Counted from the first letter of the stretch, positions 21,579-33,368 are shown. The stretch: DNA of 64,000 nucleotides from Melampsora larici-populina 98AG31 (GCF_000204055.1 NW_006768794.1:626642-690641), one strand, 5' to 3'. The notes: generated by a model not told the origin, from the sequence alone. Numbers and translations: made by a program.

Positions 21579-22812
21579 ATGGCCCAGTTGGCCCAGCCTG
21601 TGATTTGTTGCCAGGCGACGAGGGGTTGGGATCTGGGGACGAGGAAACCCGTAGGGCTTGAACGAGGGCTAGCCGTTTCTCGTCAGGTAGAGCAATTGAG
21701 ATTATGTCGCAGTCAATTTTGAAACCGATAACGTCCAATTGCGCGCCGAAGACCTGCTTTTTCCAATTCCAAGGAATGTTCAGAAAGTCAAACAATTTGA
21801 GGAACTTGGCCTGATTGAGTGGTATCTTGTGACCTTTGAAAGAGACTATATCTGTGGGAGCACCTACCCCCCACGAGTCGTCCATGTACGCATTTAACTC
21901 TGTAATGCCAAGCTCATAGAAAGCTATCCACAGGATCAAAGAGAAAAAGCAGCACCAAAGGTGAGGGGAGCTCGCACTACCGAAATTTACACAACGGTCG
22001 ACGTGGTAAGCGTTGTCTATGGATACCACCTGCCTGTCCTGCCACTGTCGAGAAACTGGTAAGATTCTAAATGCGGAATCTACATCTGATTTCCACATTA
22101 AAGATTTTTTATTAAAATGGTGTCGCCAGAGTAGGAAAGGAATGAAGGATGCTATGGTATCTAGTTTGAGTTTGATTTTATCTCGTTGAATAAGACTGTT
22201 AGGAGAAGGTTTTCCATAACTCATATTCGTGCACATACGCACTTTTCCTGACGTTTGGTTGGTGGCTAAACATAAGGGTGATACTTTCATTCCGGGTAAA
22301 AGGATTTTAAACGGAGGAGAATAACGTTTTAAGGATATTTCTGAGTCTCGTGTCTTGATCAGAACAGCTAAGTCTTCAGGTCCTGAAACATGATTTGGGT
22401 ACTGGGCAGTCAAATCAGATGGTTTGTCGGCTACTGGCCAGAAACCTTCTCTTAAACCTAAGATGACAGAGTTTACAAAAGGTTGATTTGGGTGGTTCTT
22501 GAGGAGGAATTTGAGGCGCCTGACGTTGATGGGTGTGTGAATCTGAAATATGTCGGGTCTTCTCTTGATAGCTCGAGCTGCGAATATGTCGGATTCTAAA
22601 GATGGAGCAGATGGCAGAGGGTCTGCTGTGATGGAAAAATTGACGGAGGCCGAAAATCCTTCTGACAGAGCGTCAATCTCCAAGTTGTGAAGGAATTTTC
22701 TAGCATTAGGCACGTCTGTGGACGATGCCTCCTCTGTGATCAAGTTCGCATCCCAACTTGTTGCATACGTGATGCGCTCGGTTGCAGTCGTCGTCGGAAT
22801 ATGGGCAAACAT
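21579..22812 (-). pseudogene. Reverse transcriptase of the Ngaro-like element (5' fragment)
   Basis: The RT palm carries WKSDVDSAFRILPVS (first Asp) and the catalytic box LNAYMDDSWGVG. The ORF overlaps the gag 3' end in a different frame. A likely start is the ATG at 22810-22812, but frameshifting from gag is possible. Near 21640-21665 the reading frame must change by one base: downstream the family-like stretch WQQITGWANWAINTFPLG is only read in another frame, which continues across the Ty3 target site into the RNase H fragment. The fragment is therefore both frameshifted and split by Ty3. Confidence 0.85.
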
Positions 22813-24592
22813 TAGTGTTCCATAAGTTGCAAGGCTGGCCAGATAAAGGCTTGCCTGCACAATCTTTGAGAGGGTAGTTGAAGGACGTCCTTTTTGTTTT
22901 CTTTGGCTTAGCTTTTGATTTTGGTTGTTCTTTCGTAGGGCGAACTTGAGAGGACGAAGGTTGTTTAGATCTTTTTGATGAAGAGGCCTGTGGGGTGTGT
23001 TCTGGAATTGGAGCTGGCTTATTGAGACTACGCGCTTCCAAACGCCTGAGTTCAGCAGCTTTGTAATCCCCAAAGGTGATCCAGGTGTACTCGGAAAATT
23101 TTTGACGAAGTACGCCGTCGAACTCCATGACATTCCGCCAATCACACTCTTCCTGCCAGTTACAAAGGCTCTTGATGTAGTCGAAATAGTCGTCGATTGA
23201 ATCAGACGCTGGTGAAAAAGCTGCATGGTAGGCGTCTCGAAGGATATCCAAGATTTGAAGGAAATCTGCCATGCTTTTGATTTCTTTAGGTTTGACCATA
23301 CCACAGATGTCCAGACCTTTCGATTTCTTGCTAAAAATGAAGGTCTCAGAGGAAGGTTTTGAAGACATTTTGCCAAAGAGTTTTTCAATTTCGATGTACT
23401 TATATTCCAGTAAGTCTTTCGACATGGACGAAGGAAATCCGGGAGGTTTGTTTGGACCTGTGTTGTATAGAGACAAGGCTTTCTTAGAATGTTGAGAATA
23501 TTCTCTAACCATGCTCTGAATGATAAGCGACATAGCGCTAGCTTTACGGTTTTTAAGCTTTTCGATTGGAACCGTGAGAAGAGCCAAAGCGGACTCTTTG
23601 GCGACTGGTGAAGCAGATCTCGCCTGGTCGTGGTTAGGGGTCCGTCGACGACTATCGTAGGAAGAAGAACTAGAGCTGCTTCGACTGGATGGGGACGATG
23701 ACAAGTCTCTACGTCGCTTACGGTTCGCTGGAGGTGAAGGAGGAGTGTTACTTCTTCTTTGATAAGAGCTTCTTTCGCGAACAATAGGGGGAGAAGGATG
23801 TTCTCGACCTTTACCCTTGTCTTGCCGATGGTCAACAGGTAAGCCGGAAGAATGAAGAGGTAGGACCCTTTCCAGGATCGGGATTTGGTTGAAATCAACA
23901 CCTCGACCTTGGCTCTTGGAAAGAACCAAGGGAGGTCTTCTCTCACGTCGTGAAAGGTTCGGAGGCGCAGCCGAAGCTTTGTCCCGAGAATGCCTACGCC
24001 GAGGACTTCGATGGCGGGACCGTTTTGAAGACACGGAATGTGAGGATAAGGATTTAAGAGAGTAATCCTCAGGACCGATTGTTCCTCTTAGGAGAATTCT
24101 TTCCAAAAGAGGGGGTTCGAGGAAGACAGATGGTTTACGGTCGAAGTCTTCTGCTGTATTAAGGACAGCGTTTGATCCAGATCCAGAAGCGACGATAGGA
24201 ATAGCTTCTTTCGAGGCTGGAGGGTGAAAGACGAAACTCTTGGGGGCTGAATAGAGTTCGTTTTCCAGGTCTCTAGGCCACCAGGAAGGGTCCAGAACGA
24301 CGGGAACGCAAGAGAGCGCTTCGCCAGGAGGCGGTAAGACAGCGTCTTTGCCTGAAATAGCGTAGACTGGCCGTTTGGATCCCAAATCGAACTGGATAGC
24401 ATTCCTCGCCACTGCTGAAAAGTGGTAATTGAAATTCGGATCGGAAGGGGAAAAGAACGAAGCGACTTGGTCGCGGAGCCAGCGCATGTCGTACTTGTTG
24501 CTCCCTCCCGACTTATGATACTTGATGAGGAGGTCATCGATAGCATCGAATTTAGCTGTCTGGTCATTGATAACTTTAGCAGCATGTTGCAT
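22706..24592 (-). CDS. Gag-like protein of the Ngaro-like element
   Basis: The first long frame of the element encodes 628 aa. It has an Arg/Ser-rich middle (RSRHRSPRRRHSRDK and a serine run), a helical region around residues 370-500, a Lys-rich patch, and a C-terminal zinc-finger-like segment (QPCNLWNTNVCPYSDDDCNRAHHVC) of the CCCH kind found in gag proteins of DIRS-type elements. It probably binds the element RNA. The start at 24592 lies 51 bp inside the A1 repeat boundary. The frame is uninterrupted. Confidence 0.75.
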   Translation of the reverse strand: MQHAAKVINDQTAKFDAIDDLLIKYHKSGGSNKYDMRWLRDQVASFFSPSDPNFNYHFSAVARNAIQFDLGSKRPVYAISGKDAVLPPPGEALSCVPVVLDPSWWPRDLENELYSAPKSFVFHPPASKEAIPIVASGSGSNAVLNTAEDFDRKPSVFLEPPLLERILLRGTIGPEDYSLKSLSSHSVSSKRSRHRSPRRRHSRDKASAAPPNLSRRERRPPLVLSKSQGRGVDFNQIPILERVLPLHSSGLPVDHRQDKGKGREHPSPPIVRERSSYQRRSNTPPSPPANRKRRRDLSSSPSSRSSSSSSSYDSRRRTPNHDQARSASPVAKESALALLTVPIEKLKNRKASAMSLIIQSMVREYSQHSKKALSLYNTGPNKPPGFPSSMSKDLLEYKYIEIEKLFGKMSSKPSSETFIFSKKSKGLDICGMVKPKEIKSMADFLQILDILRDAYHAAFSPASDSIDDYFDYIKSLCNWQEECDWRNVMEFDGVLRQKFSEYTWITFGDYKAAELRRLEARSLNKPAPIPEHTPQASSSKRSKQPSSSQVRPTKEQPKSKAKPKKTKRTSFNYPLKDCAGKPLSGQPCNLWNTNVCPYSDDDCNRAHHVCNKLGCELDHRGGIVHRRA

Positions 24593-24642
24593 GATAGGTT
24601 ACTGATCTTTTAAAGAAAAACGAAGAGTTTCTTTGAATGGAT

Positions 24643-24977
24643 TAAACAAAAATTTTGTACTTTTTTACGATTCGAATGATTTAACAAAATTTGTATACTA
24701 GTATTAGACACACTGTAGCTATTTTGTTGATAATGATGTTGGATGAATGTATAAAAAAGATTACAAAAAGATACTGAGGAAATTTAGGAAGACCAACTTC
24801 TCGATCTAAAGCTACACTGACGTCTCTTCCTCTTTGAGATTAGATTCCCAATCCTCTCTTATCGAATTGTCTAATGTCAGTCTTCCTAGATTTATTCTGA
24901 CATCATTTCACATCTGTAACTAACACTTCCCTTCGTCTGCTACCATTCCCGTCTGTCAAAACTAGTTCCAACTCCCA
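24643..24977. repeat. Split direct repeat A1 of the Ngaro-like element (outer end)
   Basis: This 335-bp stretch is a direct copy of 229-563. Its last bases (AACTCCCA at 24970-24977) mark the outer end of the stack. Host sequence follows. Confidence 0.9.
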
Positions 24978-26331
24978 TCACCCCGAAATTTACCAATGGT
25001 CCTCACAACAGCAGATTAGTCAACAATTGAAGAAATGAGAATTACTGGAGCTTGAAATTTGTCGTGAGTATAATTTATCATTCCGTGCTTGATTCCTTGC
25101 ATGCCTTTCTTTTGGGTATGTTATGTACAAATTACAACTCATGAAATCAAAACACCAAACCTCGTTTGTTGATGCAATTACGTATGTTTTTACCTATCGC
25201 ATGAATATTTATTTGTCTTCCAAACTTGGCTTCCATAACGCCGGTTGTCGATGACTTTAGGATCAAAAAGGGGCTTTCACTTCCGCCTTCGGAATTTGTA
25301 TCGGATCACAAAACTCCGATTTGCTTGATATGTATGGACTTGACCCGAAATTCCTGTCAAGCAGGTCATATGGCCAAAAATAACCCTTCAAAAGCCAAGC
25401 AATCGATGGGTAGACAATGGACATACCCCAATCTCGTTGCCAAGTCTCGATGGAAAAATGCTGAAAAGCGAACGAGCTCGTGAGGGAGTTCTCCACCTCG
25501 GAACCTGAGGTCCATCTTTAGACCGGCGTCCAAGGGCCGGCGAAGCGGTGGTTGTAAACAAACACAGTTATTTCTTCCACTGTGTTTGCACCGGTGCGTG
25601 TTTGTCTCGTGAGCAGTTCAAGATACGTGGCGGACTCGAAATCCATATCCGCTTTTCACTCTTCGCTCCACCATTTGTCAGCCCCTTTGACGGAACCGGA
25701 CTATTAAGCTACCGGTCGTGAGTTTTGACCAGATACACCTCTACCATACTGCCTCAGCACGTGGTACGCCACATTTATGGCCTCTGCCCTCATGGTATGG
25801 TTGTCACATTAGACTTGATCGGAGCGAGTTGACTCCGAATGCAAGAGATGAAGAGCTGATTGAACTGTGTCGATTCAGGCATGTTTGCAGTAACACCAGG
25901 GGTCAAGACTATCAAACGACTTTTGCAACTTCCACTCATCAAGTCAGTCCCGACTCCCACACTTCCTTTCGCTTCTTCCCAACTTTGGACTTTTTTCTGC
26001 CCACATCATACCGGTGGGCCTTCACTGAAAAGAGCAATACGAGATTTTTGGACGCATTCGGAAGAAACCCATCACAGTAGCATTTCTTTGTTTGATCCCC
26101 ACATCAGCACCATTTTCTTGGCATCACATTTCTTGCTCTTTCTTGGGTGCATTCAGCGTTTTTTTTTGTAGTTGAAAAAAGCTTGGAAAGGTGTACTATA
26201 ATTTTATCTCATTTGAATGAGTTCGTTCCTTTCAGAATATCTCACCCCTGTCCATATGGCCCATCAAGGTCTCTTTCTCACAAAATGCTAGCGCACTCGT
26301 GGATCAATTGGATTAATCATTAGACTCTAAT
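24978..26331. other. Intergenic region right of the transposon stack
   Basis: Short open frames here (for example 25718-26080 on plus) show no domain or convincing splice pattern. A GC-richer patch lies around 25500-25730. I see no gene I can support. Confidence 0.4.
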
Positions 26332-29017
26332 TTGAAATGTTATCTTCTTTGCCTTCGATCGCCTATATATAGTTCGATACTCAACAGCATGAGACTCACC
26401 AATAGCCCACCAGTTCATCGCAAAAGACTCATCTGGCCGCATCAACATTTAACTCCAACACCTGAAGAAAATCTTAATACGATGAGGTCAAATCCATCAG
26501 ACCAACTTGACCTGCATACTCAAGACACCTCACTAGCCTTCAACATCAATGTTCTTCTTCTCTCCGTCTCTGCTTCTTGTGAGATATTACGTGTTGCCGA
26601 TGACTTGGTCCATAGGGTATCCAAGCGAGTTCGAAATAATGCTATCGTTCGCAGCAAAATGTTACAAAGCCCTAGAACCAACAATCCCGAAGTTCGAATT
26701 ACTCTTCATGTTTTAATTCTTTTACCACATTCACTCACATTCACCGTCGAAGCGGCTGCACACCTCGATACGCTTCGTTCAATACCCAACATTATTCTAC
26801 GTATTCATCCAATTGTGACCATTCATCCTTCTGGTTACAGGCAGACTATATTTCGAGCTCTTCACACTGGTCAATTGGGCGAGATTGTACATACGCTCTC
26901 TCAGGCTGCCTTTGTACTTTCAATCGAATCTACTTCCCATGATGGCAACCTCGATCTCTCAGGTGCATTTGTGGACGTCATCACCCAGTTGCTATGCTCT
27001 CACCTCGCTCTACAAAATGCCACTCGATTCAAATGGAAAGCGATGCTCGGAAGACCAACAATTTCAGTCTATCTTGCTACATCACAAACCACGGACGAAC
27101 ATCAACTCGCTGATCAAACTATGTACATCGCTCGTCATAGTGCCAGAGTTCTAAATGATAAAGCATCTGCTTACTCAGGGGCAGCAGGTCTTGGACAAAC
27201 GAGTCAAAATTCTACAGACGAAGCCAAACGTCCTAACAAGAAGCCCCCTCCAGCATCGGCAAGACCTCGAACGGCCAATGTCTCGACCAGTACACCTTCA
27301 CATGAACCAATACCTCGACCTCCAACTCCAGAATTGTTGCGAACCGCGCCAGGTGCCTCGCCTGTTTTTTTAGTCGCTCGACTCGATTGTGGTATCGAGT
27401 TGAGAGTGTTCCAGCCTGATTCACCCAATGTATCTGTCTTCGAAGACCAACCGATCCAACCATCGCCTCTTCAATCAGACAATTTCTGTAATACTCAGCT
27501 TCATCCACATCCTGGTACTGAATCATCATCAAGGCCTCATAGGACAGCTACACCCGAAGGCTTACGAAATGTGACACCTGCTCTGCAAATATCCATAGGA
27601 GCTAGTAAACTCCTCGAGCCCAATCGTAGAGCCCACTTACCTCCTAAGAGCTCTTTGCGAGCCGCTAAGCCACCTATTGAATCAACTGTAGAACAACCTC
27701 CGGTGGTTCAAGTACTAGAATATTACCCCGAGAAGGCATATCGGTTATTGGGACATGGTCAAACCGGAGGGCAGTCGCATTACGTCAAGTCGGCCTCCTT
27801 ACGTACCCCTTCTCCACGCCAAGCAAGTGAACATGTGAGCACTTTTCCACTTCTACCATAAGTACCTTGATAGCTAAATCCGGGCCAATCCACAGTCGAG
27901 GGGCACTCGCCAACAAAGTTACCGGCCTACAACTGCTGACCCCAACATCAAGGTGAAGAATTCCTTTGACTCATCTCATCTCTTTCATAAAAGTTAACTC
28001 AGATTTTTCGCTATCACAGCACTCGCCAAGCCTACACCGATCTAATATGCCAACTGAGAGACCACCAGCTGGTATGGTTTTTCCAGATGCTCAAGTAAGT
28101 ACATCTCAGTGATACCTTGGGAAATTACATTTCCCATTTCAATTCTAAAATCTCGATTTCTCCAACTTCCTTAGATCTCACCCATCTCATCACCTTCGCC
28201 TCAGCATAATCAGTCTAGATCTCGATTTGTCTTACCGACAACTTCTCTAAAGTATCACAACGGTGCTAGTACCTCTGGGACAAACTCTGTCTATCATACG
28301 GCTGCAACTACAAAATTCAATTTACCACCTCGGCCTACTCGATCTGGTGCGAGACCTCGTACGGCACCTACCTCAAGAAATTTCGAAACTGAGCCCAATC
28401 ACGACCGTAAAGCAACTGTCACCTCCAATCTGGCAAGAAGCCAGAATAGAGAGTTGGAGAGGAGCCAATTATCATCAGGTCTATCGATTCATCAAGAATA
28501 CACTAATGGACCACCAGGAGCCATGAACCTGGCATCAAACGGAGAAGGATTACAACGACGACGTGACCTTGCTAGTCTTGCATTTGAGACACAACCAGTA
28601 CCTATGGATGCAAGATGCCAAGTTGATCTTCATCCACGAAGAGAAGTGGGAGAACTCGATAGTATTATGATGGACGAAAGTCAACAAATGGATGTGAAGT
28701 ATATGTTTGATAGACAGGCTAGGAATCCAGATCTTCAAAGACCTAACCCTATGCAAACTAGACACGACATCTCCAATAGGGAAGGAGAAAGAGAGTCATC
28801 AACAGAACGCCAAAATATGTTCTCATCTACTCTGTTATCACGCTTTAACTCAATTCGATCTACTACCTCGAGTCAGATGTCAGGTTCAGTTTACTCTCCA
28901 CAACATACACCTACTGGAAGTGATGATGAGGATGATGAAACTCATTTGATGCAAATTGCTGATTTACTTAATGATCGAAGAAAAAGGGCTGATCTTTGTT
29001 CAGTAGCTATTAGATAA
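26332..29017 (+). CDS. Unknown four-exon gene, 825 aa
   Basis: Exons 26332-27834, 27896-27952, 27... 28020-28094 and 28175-29017 all join in phase 0 at GT-AG introns. In order they are 26332-27834, 27896-27952, 28020-28094, 28175-29017. Residues about 65-285 look folded, with hydrophobic helices (AFNINVLLLSVSASCEIL, LHVLILLPHSLTFTVEA, GEIVHTLSQAAFVLS). The rest is Pro/Ser/Thr-rich, probably disordered, ending in an acidic patch (GSDDEDDETH). There is no signal peptide. I do not recognise the family. A scaffold or regulatory role would fit the disordered tail, but that is a guess. The first ATG of the frame is used; a second at 26390 is possible. Confidence 0.72.
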
Positions 29018-30863
29018 TTTTCAGAAAATCTAGATAATAACCTAGTATACCATGTCTCCTGGTCATCTCTTTCATGTTCATACTTTTTCTTGCTCAGCTC
29101 TTGAAATAATTGATAGAGTTTCATAACATTTCTTGTTTTCGATGTTTCTGTTTATCGTATTCCGATCCTTGTTATCGATTGCTAACATCTTTTCTTTGTT
29201 TCCAATATTCAAAGTATCACATTCTCTAGTTTATATTACAGTACATACTATAATCATGATCTAATTTCATTCTTGATAAATCTCTTTCACATTTCCAAAA
29301 ACTTACTATATACATAACCTGCTCAACTAAAATATATCTCTTTGTTTCTTCTTTTTGTAATAGGATTGGATGGGGAAGCTGTTTTTTGACAAAGAAGTCA
29401 CTAATTTGTTTTTTCTTCATCCTTGCTTCTTTTTCTACTATGTAATACATACATACGACCTTTAAAAAACTGATGAATTCAATTCAGCTCCAGAGCTCAA
29501 ATCTCAAGATTCACAAAGACTCCTTGACTTTTATCTTGAAAAGAAATCAAATTTTGCACTACTTGAATGAATCTCAACGACGTACACCTCATCAGTCAAG
29601 ATGGACAAAGCTCATATCTGATCATAAAGATTCCAAGCTCCCTCACTGACACCGTGACTGGATTTGAAAAGACCAGGTCCTACAGCCCTCCATATCTATC
29701 ACGACATGATTGATTTTCGTGACCTTGGTTTCCGATGATTGAGTCCCATCACCACAAATGCACGAGGGGATTAGTTAACTTGAACCACTACCACTTGTTT
29801 CTCCTATAAACAAAGCCACCTCCTCGAAAAGGTGTTACCCAAGCCAACCTCACAACACAGTCTGGAGTCCACTAGGAATATTTCTTACGCCACTCATTCA
29901 AATTTCAAGTAATTGACACATGGTAAAACCTTTTGCACAGCACCGGTGTTGCACAGATCAAGAACTCTTTGATCGTGATTTAAAGCTCCCACACTTCCTG
30001 ATCGTGTTCAAAAGACTGTTCCATGTGCTCAAGTCAGCGTGAGACTACCATGCAGACATAGTTACACTTGATCGCAAGTACTGAGCATTATTTTTGTCTA
30101 AAGATGAAGTTACGAAAGAAAAAGTCTGGTGAGATTGGTCGAACCGTGTGACATCCATTGTTGAGTACGATATCCGATAGCTTGAGACAGAAGCTGATCC
30201 ATTGGGCCATTATACTTAAATAGACTCAATTCGAAACTCAAGGAGACAGGGACAAGTTATGTACACCAAAGATTCCTGTGCTTGGAAAATTACATAGGTC
30301 ATGCAGATCGTTGAACCCTGACAAAGAGAATTAAGCTCTTCTCCTAACATTCTTCAAGTTGTCAAAGGGTGGTCACAAGGATTAAAAGTTTTAAATGTCA
30401 CTTCGGAAGCGCAAAAAAACTTTTAAATTCTTACTTGAAAGATGAACAACCAAAGATAGCAAGAAAGACATCCAAGTGATTCAACCTGATTAGAATACAT
30501 CACGAACCCTTATTCTAGATATGTATGTTTAAATTGGACTACAATCAAAAAACACTTATCACGCGCAACATATCAAGTCAACATAGATGATCTCATAAGC
30601 TACATTTAGAAAATTGAAGACCGAAAATATTTTCACAAGATTTCTCTTTCTCCTATGTATGTATAATCTAGTGTGATCATTCAAAAGCCCGATAACTTTT
30701 TACTCATCTTTTTCTACTTTGGTGACACCTTCATTATGAATAGGTCCACTTGGTCCTACAAAAAAGGAGTATTTTTTTAAAAACAAATTACGTTCGAAAT
30801 CATTAACATCTAGTTTTACTAAAAGAACAAAATTAAAAAAAATCAAAAAGTGAACATTAAAAC
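29018..30863. other. Intergenic region
   Basis: AT-rich sequence between the unknown gene and the His-rich gene, which converge. No long frame, repeat or RNA gene was recognised. Confidence 0.5.
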
Positions 30864-32060
30864 TCAACTCATACCAAATCTCTTAGCAGTTTTTCTTCTA
30901 AACTGTGAAACTTTTTCAATCGATTTACTTGTGTTCTTTTTAATAGATTTCCAAAGGTTTTTGAAAAAGTTTACAAATCGATTCCAGTTCTTTTCAATTG
31001 AATTTCCTAAAGTCCAATATTTTGATGGTTCGCCATGATGATGTCCATGATGATCATCATCATGATCGTGTTTGTCTTTTGGTGGTAAAGTTGATATTTC
31101 TGAACGAATAGGTTGTAAAGTTGAAGAATCATCGTGCTCGTGCTCGTGATCGTGATTGTGGTCATGGCCATCGTGGCTATGGCCATCATGATTATCGTTC
31201 GCACTGCTCAAGGTTTCGGAGTTATCGTTGTTTGTGGGACCATGATGATGACCGCAACCGCCGCCCGTGCATTGTCCAGCGCCTTTGACTTGAGCCTGAG
31301 GTACAATATCACTTTCTGAGTCATCAGAAACGGTCACTGGATCTTTTTGAACTTGAGAATTAAGGATAGGTTGTACACCTTTATCGTGACTATGATCATG
31401 GCTATGATCGTGACTATGGTCATGGCTATGATCCGTATGAGGAGCTTCAATTCCTGGAGTTATCGGAGCCGCTTCAGTCGTAGTAGTAGTAGTAGGGGGA
31501 AGATTAGATCGAGCGTTTTTGTTACAATTTTCGCCGTGACAATGGTGACCATGTTCTTCCGTATATTCCGTGAAAGGTTGAGCCTCTAATTGAGGAGGAT
31601 TAGTATCTTGAACTGAGCTTTCATGATCTATTGGAGTCTTGATTACTACATTAGGTACTGGTTTGGTAGAATGAATCTCATGATCCGAAAGAGATTCAGA
31701 TCGAATTTCTTGAAGTTGAATATTTGCTTCTTCTTCTTCTTGATGATTTTTTATTTCTTTAGACCCATGTGGAGCAGTAATCGGAGTATCAGTTAAAGAT
31801 TCTATCATCTTGAGATCTTCAACTTTAGCTTTACTTGGTCCTTGATGACAACATGCACAACCTCCACCAGGAGGAGGAGGCTTCCCACAATCTTCTACAA
31901 CACCAGTGGCTTGTTTGTTCTCTTGAATGACTCGCTGCTCGACCCCCGTGCCGGAAGCGATGGTATCACTTGATTCTAAGACACGGCCTTCAAGAGGAGC
32001 GCATACCGCAATACGAGCAGTAAGTAAGACGAGCGATATAAGAGTAGTTGAAATTAACAT
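30864..32060 (-). CDS. Secreted Cys/His-rich protein, candidate metal-binding effector
   Basis: This 398-aa single-exon gene starts with a signal peptide (MLISTTLISLVLLTARIAVC, cleavage near residue 20). Three Cys-His clusters follow: GGGCACCHQGPS, HGHHCHGENC and GGGCGHHHGPT. Long His/Asp repeats (HSHDHSHDHSHD and HDHNHDHEHEHDD) resemble the histidine loops of zinc and nickel carriers. The C-terminus, about 50 residues, is cationic and amphipathic (NRFVNFFKNLWKSIKKN). Zn, Cu or Ni binding in the secretory path or outside the cell is plausible, either for metal buffering or as an effector at the host interface. Neither is shown. No transmembrane segment is seen, so it is not a transporter. Confidence 0.8.
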   Translation of the reverse strand: MLISTTLISLVLLTARIAVCAPLEGRVLESSDTIASGTGVEQRVIQENKQATGVVEDCGKPPPPGGGCACCHQGPSKAKVEDLKMIESLTDTPITAPHGSKEIKNHQEEEEANIQLQEIRSESLSDHEIHSTKPVPNVVIKTPIDHESSVQDTNPPQLEAQPFTEYTEEHGHHCHGENCNKNARSNLPPTTTTTTEAAPITPGIEAPHTDHSHDHSHDHSHDHSHDKGVQPILNSQVQKDPVTVSDDSESDIVPQAQVKGAGQCTGGGCGHHHGPTNNDNSETLSSANDNHDGHSHDGHDHNHDHEHEHDDSSTLQPIRSEISTLPPKDKHDHDDDHHGHHHGEPSKYWTLGNSIEKNWNRFVNFFKNLWKSIKKNTSKSIEKVSQFRRKTAKRFGMS

Positions 32061-32146
32061 TTGGATTTCTATTTTAGCTTGATCAAGTAATAAATTATAA
32101 GCAAAGATGATAAAACTGAAAAAGTGAGCGTATGAAGGAATGTGAA

Positions 32147-32153
32147 ATTTATA
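32147..32153 (-). promoter_or_regulatory. TATA-like element of the His-rich gene
   Basis: On the minus strand TATAAAT lies about 90 bp upstream of the ATG, a plausible core promoter position. Confidence 0.5.
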
Positions 32154-33200
32154 CGGGTATTTTTTTATCCTCTGAGAGTTGGGATGATAAGGAAGACCGA
32201 CTGCGAAAGCAATGAGTGAATAAAATTGTAAAAGGGAAATTCAAGTCAGAATCAGATGAAATGATTCCGATGATGATACGTACTTCGGAAACCGGTGAGG
32301 TTTCTATAAATCTGATGGTGATCCAATGAGATCAAAGCAATCCATATAAAAAAATCTAATCTAACCAAGAAACGATATAGGACAAAGATGATACAAAACC
32401 CCAGTGACTGTCTATAGTGTAATACTGTGATAATCGGAATGGATGATTTTGATTGAGTTAAAGTTTTAGTGTAGATAACATTTTAATAGTTCTCAGTTAA
32501 ACGCGTCTCAGCTCAAACGGAGTATCTTGAGACGATTTATTCCGAGTCCTTAAAGTTATATCAAGCCTCAGGATCGACAATGGATCTGATTTACCTTGCC
32601 AGTTATGTACCCTCACGGGCAAAGGTCATCTAGGTCTGCTGAGCGGCGGCCAAAGGATAAAGGTAATTACGAGGTCTCTCTGAAAGAAGAAACTTCGAAG
32701 TAACTGAAATGCTTTGTGGATCTCCATACATATTTTTCTATCAAATCTTGAGCCAGTCAAGATATATATTTGAAAAGCTTGATCGAGTTCGCCCGCAAAA
32801 ACTTGATTTATCTAACTCTGGCCCATAAAGTAGGACAAAGATATCAAGTTTTAGGTCCTTGGACTGCATGACAGACTTACCGCCAAATTGCCAATCCAGC
32901 AGCAAGCCTTTGAATGAAAGTCACAGTAAAGTGCCCGGTCCCAAACCTAACAAAGTCCCTCTCGGCGGACAAGTCACAAGGTCCGTTCCACGGATTCCAC
33001 AAAATCTGGTTGGGCTCGGGCCCCGACCCAGAAACGCGGGTAATAGCCTACCCGCCCCCGAGCCAATACCTAATAAGCCCCCCGCGCCTGAGCCCTACCC
33101 CGAAACAATCAAAACCCGGCTCTCAGAAGCCCCCCCGACCGTTGTCCCGGATGCCTAAAGCCCGCGGGAAGCCGGGGGTCCTAGCAGATAAAGTTTTGAG
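32154..33200. other. Intergenic region with a GC-rich patch
   Basis: Mostly AT-rich, but 32930-33180 is strongly GC-rich with repeated CCCG/GCCC motifs, like the subterminal parts of the MULE in this window. It may be a decayed transposon end. No gene is supported. Confidence 0.4.
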
Positions 33201-33206
33201 GACTAT

Positions 33207-33368
33207 AGGGGTTCTCAAAGTAGACCTGGTTTGTAAAAACCCGGTTGACCCAGTTGACTTTTTGGCTGTGATCTGTCAAAAAATGTCAACTCAATACACA
33301 AGGTTACTGCCAAAAAGCAACCGGGTCAACTGGGTTTTCTTAAAACCGGGCCAACTTTGAGAACCCCT
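33207..33368. mobile_element. 162-bp miniature inverted-repeat element
   Basis: Arms of about 60 bp begin AGGGGTTCTCAAAGT and end as its reverse complement ACTTTGAGAACCCCT. The flanks read TAT on both sides (33204-33206, 33369-33371). No coding capacity. The superfamily is uncertain. Confidence 0.7.

Larger units (their letters stand above)
1..24977 (-). mobile_element. Ngaro/DIRS-like tyrosine-recombinase retrotransposon, interrupted
   Basis: On the minus strand the order is: a 335-bp repeat (24643-24977), gag-like ORF, reverse transcriptase, RNase H, tyrosine recombinase, a 152-bp repeat (566-717), a second copy of the 335-bp repeat (229-563), and a second copy of the 152-bp repeat (1-152). 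This A1-genes-B1-A2-B2 arrangement of split direct repeats, with a tyrosine recombinase instead of an integrase, is the hallmark of Ngaro/PAT-type DIRS elements. I see no methyltransferase domain, which favours Ngaro over DIRS1. A Ty3 element interrupts it at 2861-21578. Without that insert it is about 6.25 kb. Its far end may lie just left of the window. RT and RNase H are separated by the insertion, so this copy cannot act on its own. Confidence 0.88.

Noticed and set aside
22812..23946. Long N-terminal extension of the RT frame upstream of 22812
   Set aside because: It overlaps the gag gene in another frame and has low-complexity, non-conserved sequence; the RT part begins after the gag end.
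1..24977. Reading the 335-bp repeats as LTRs of one giant LTR retrotransposon
   Set aside because: The coding order ends in a tyrosine recombinase, and a second repeat pair surrounds one copy, which fits split direct repeats of a Ngaro-type element, not LTRs.
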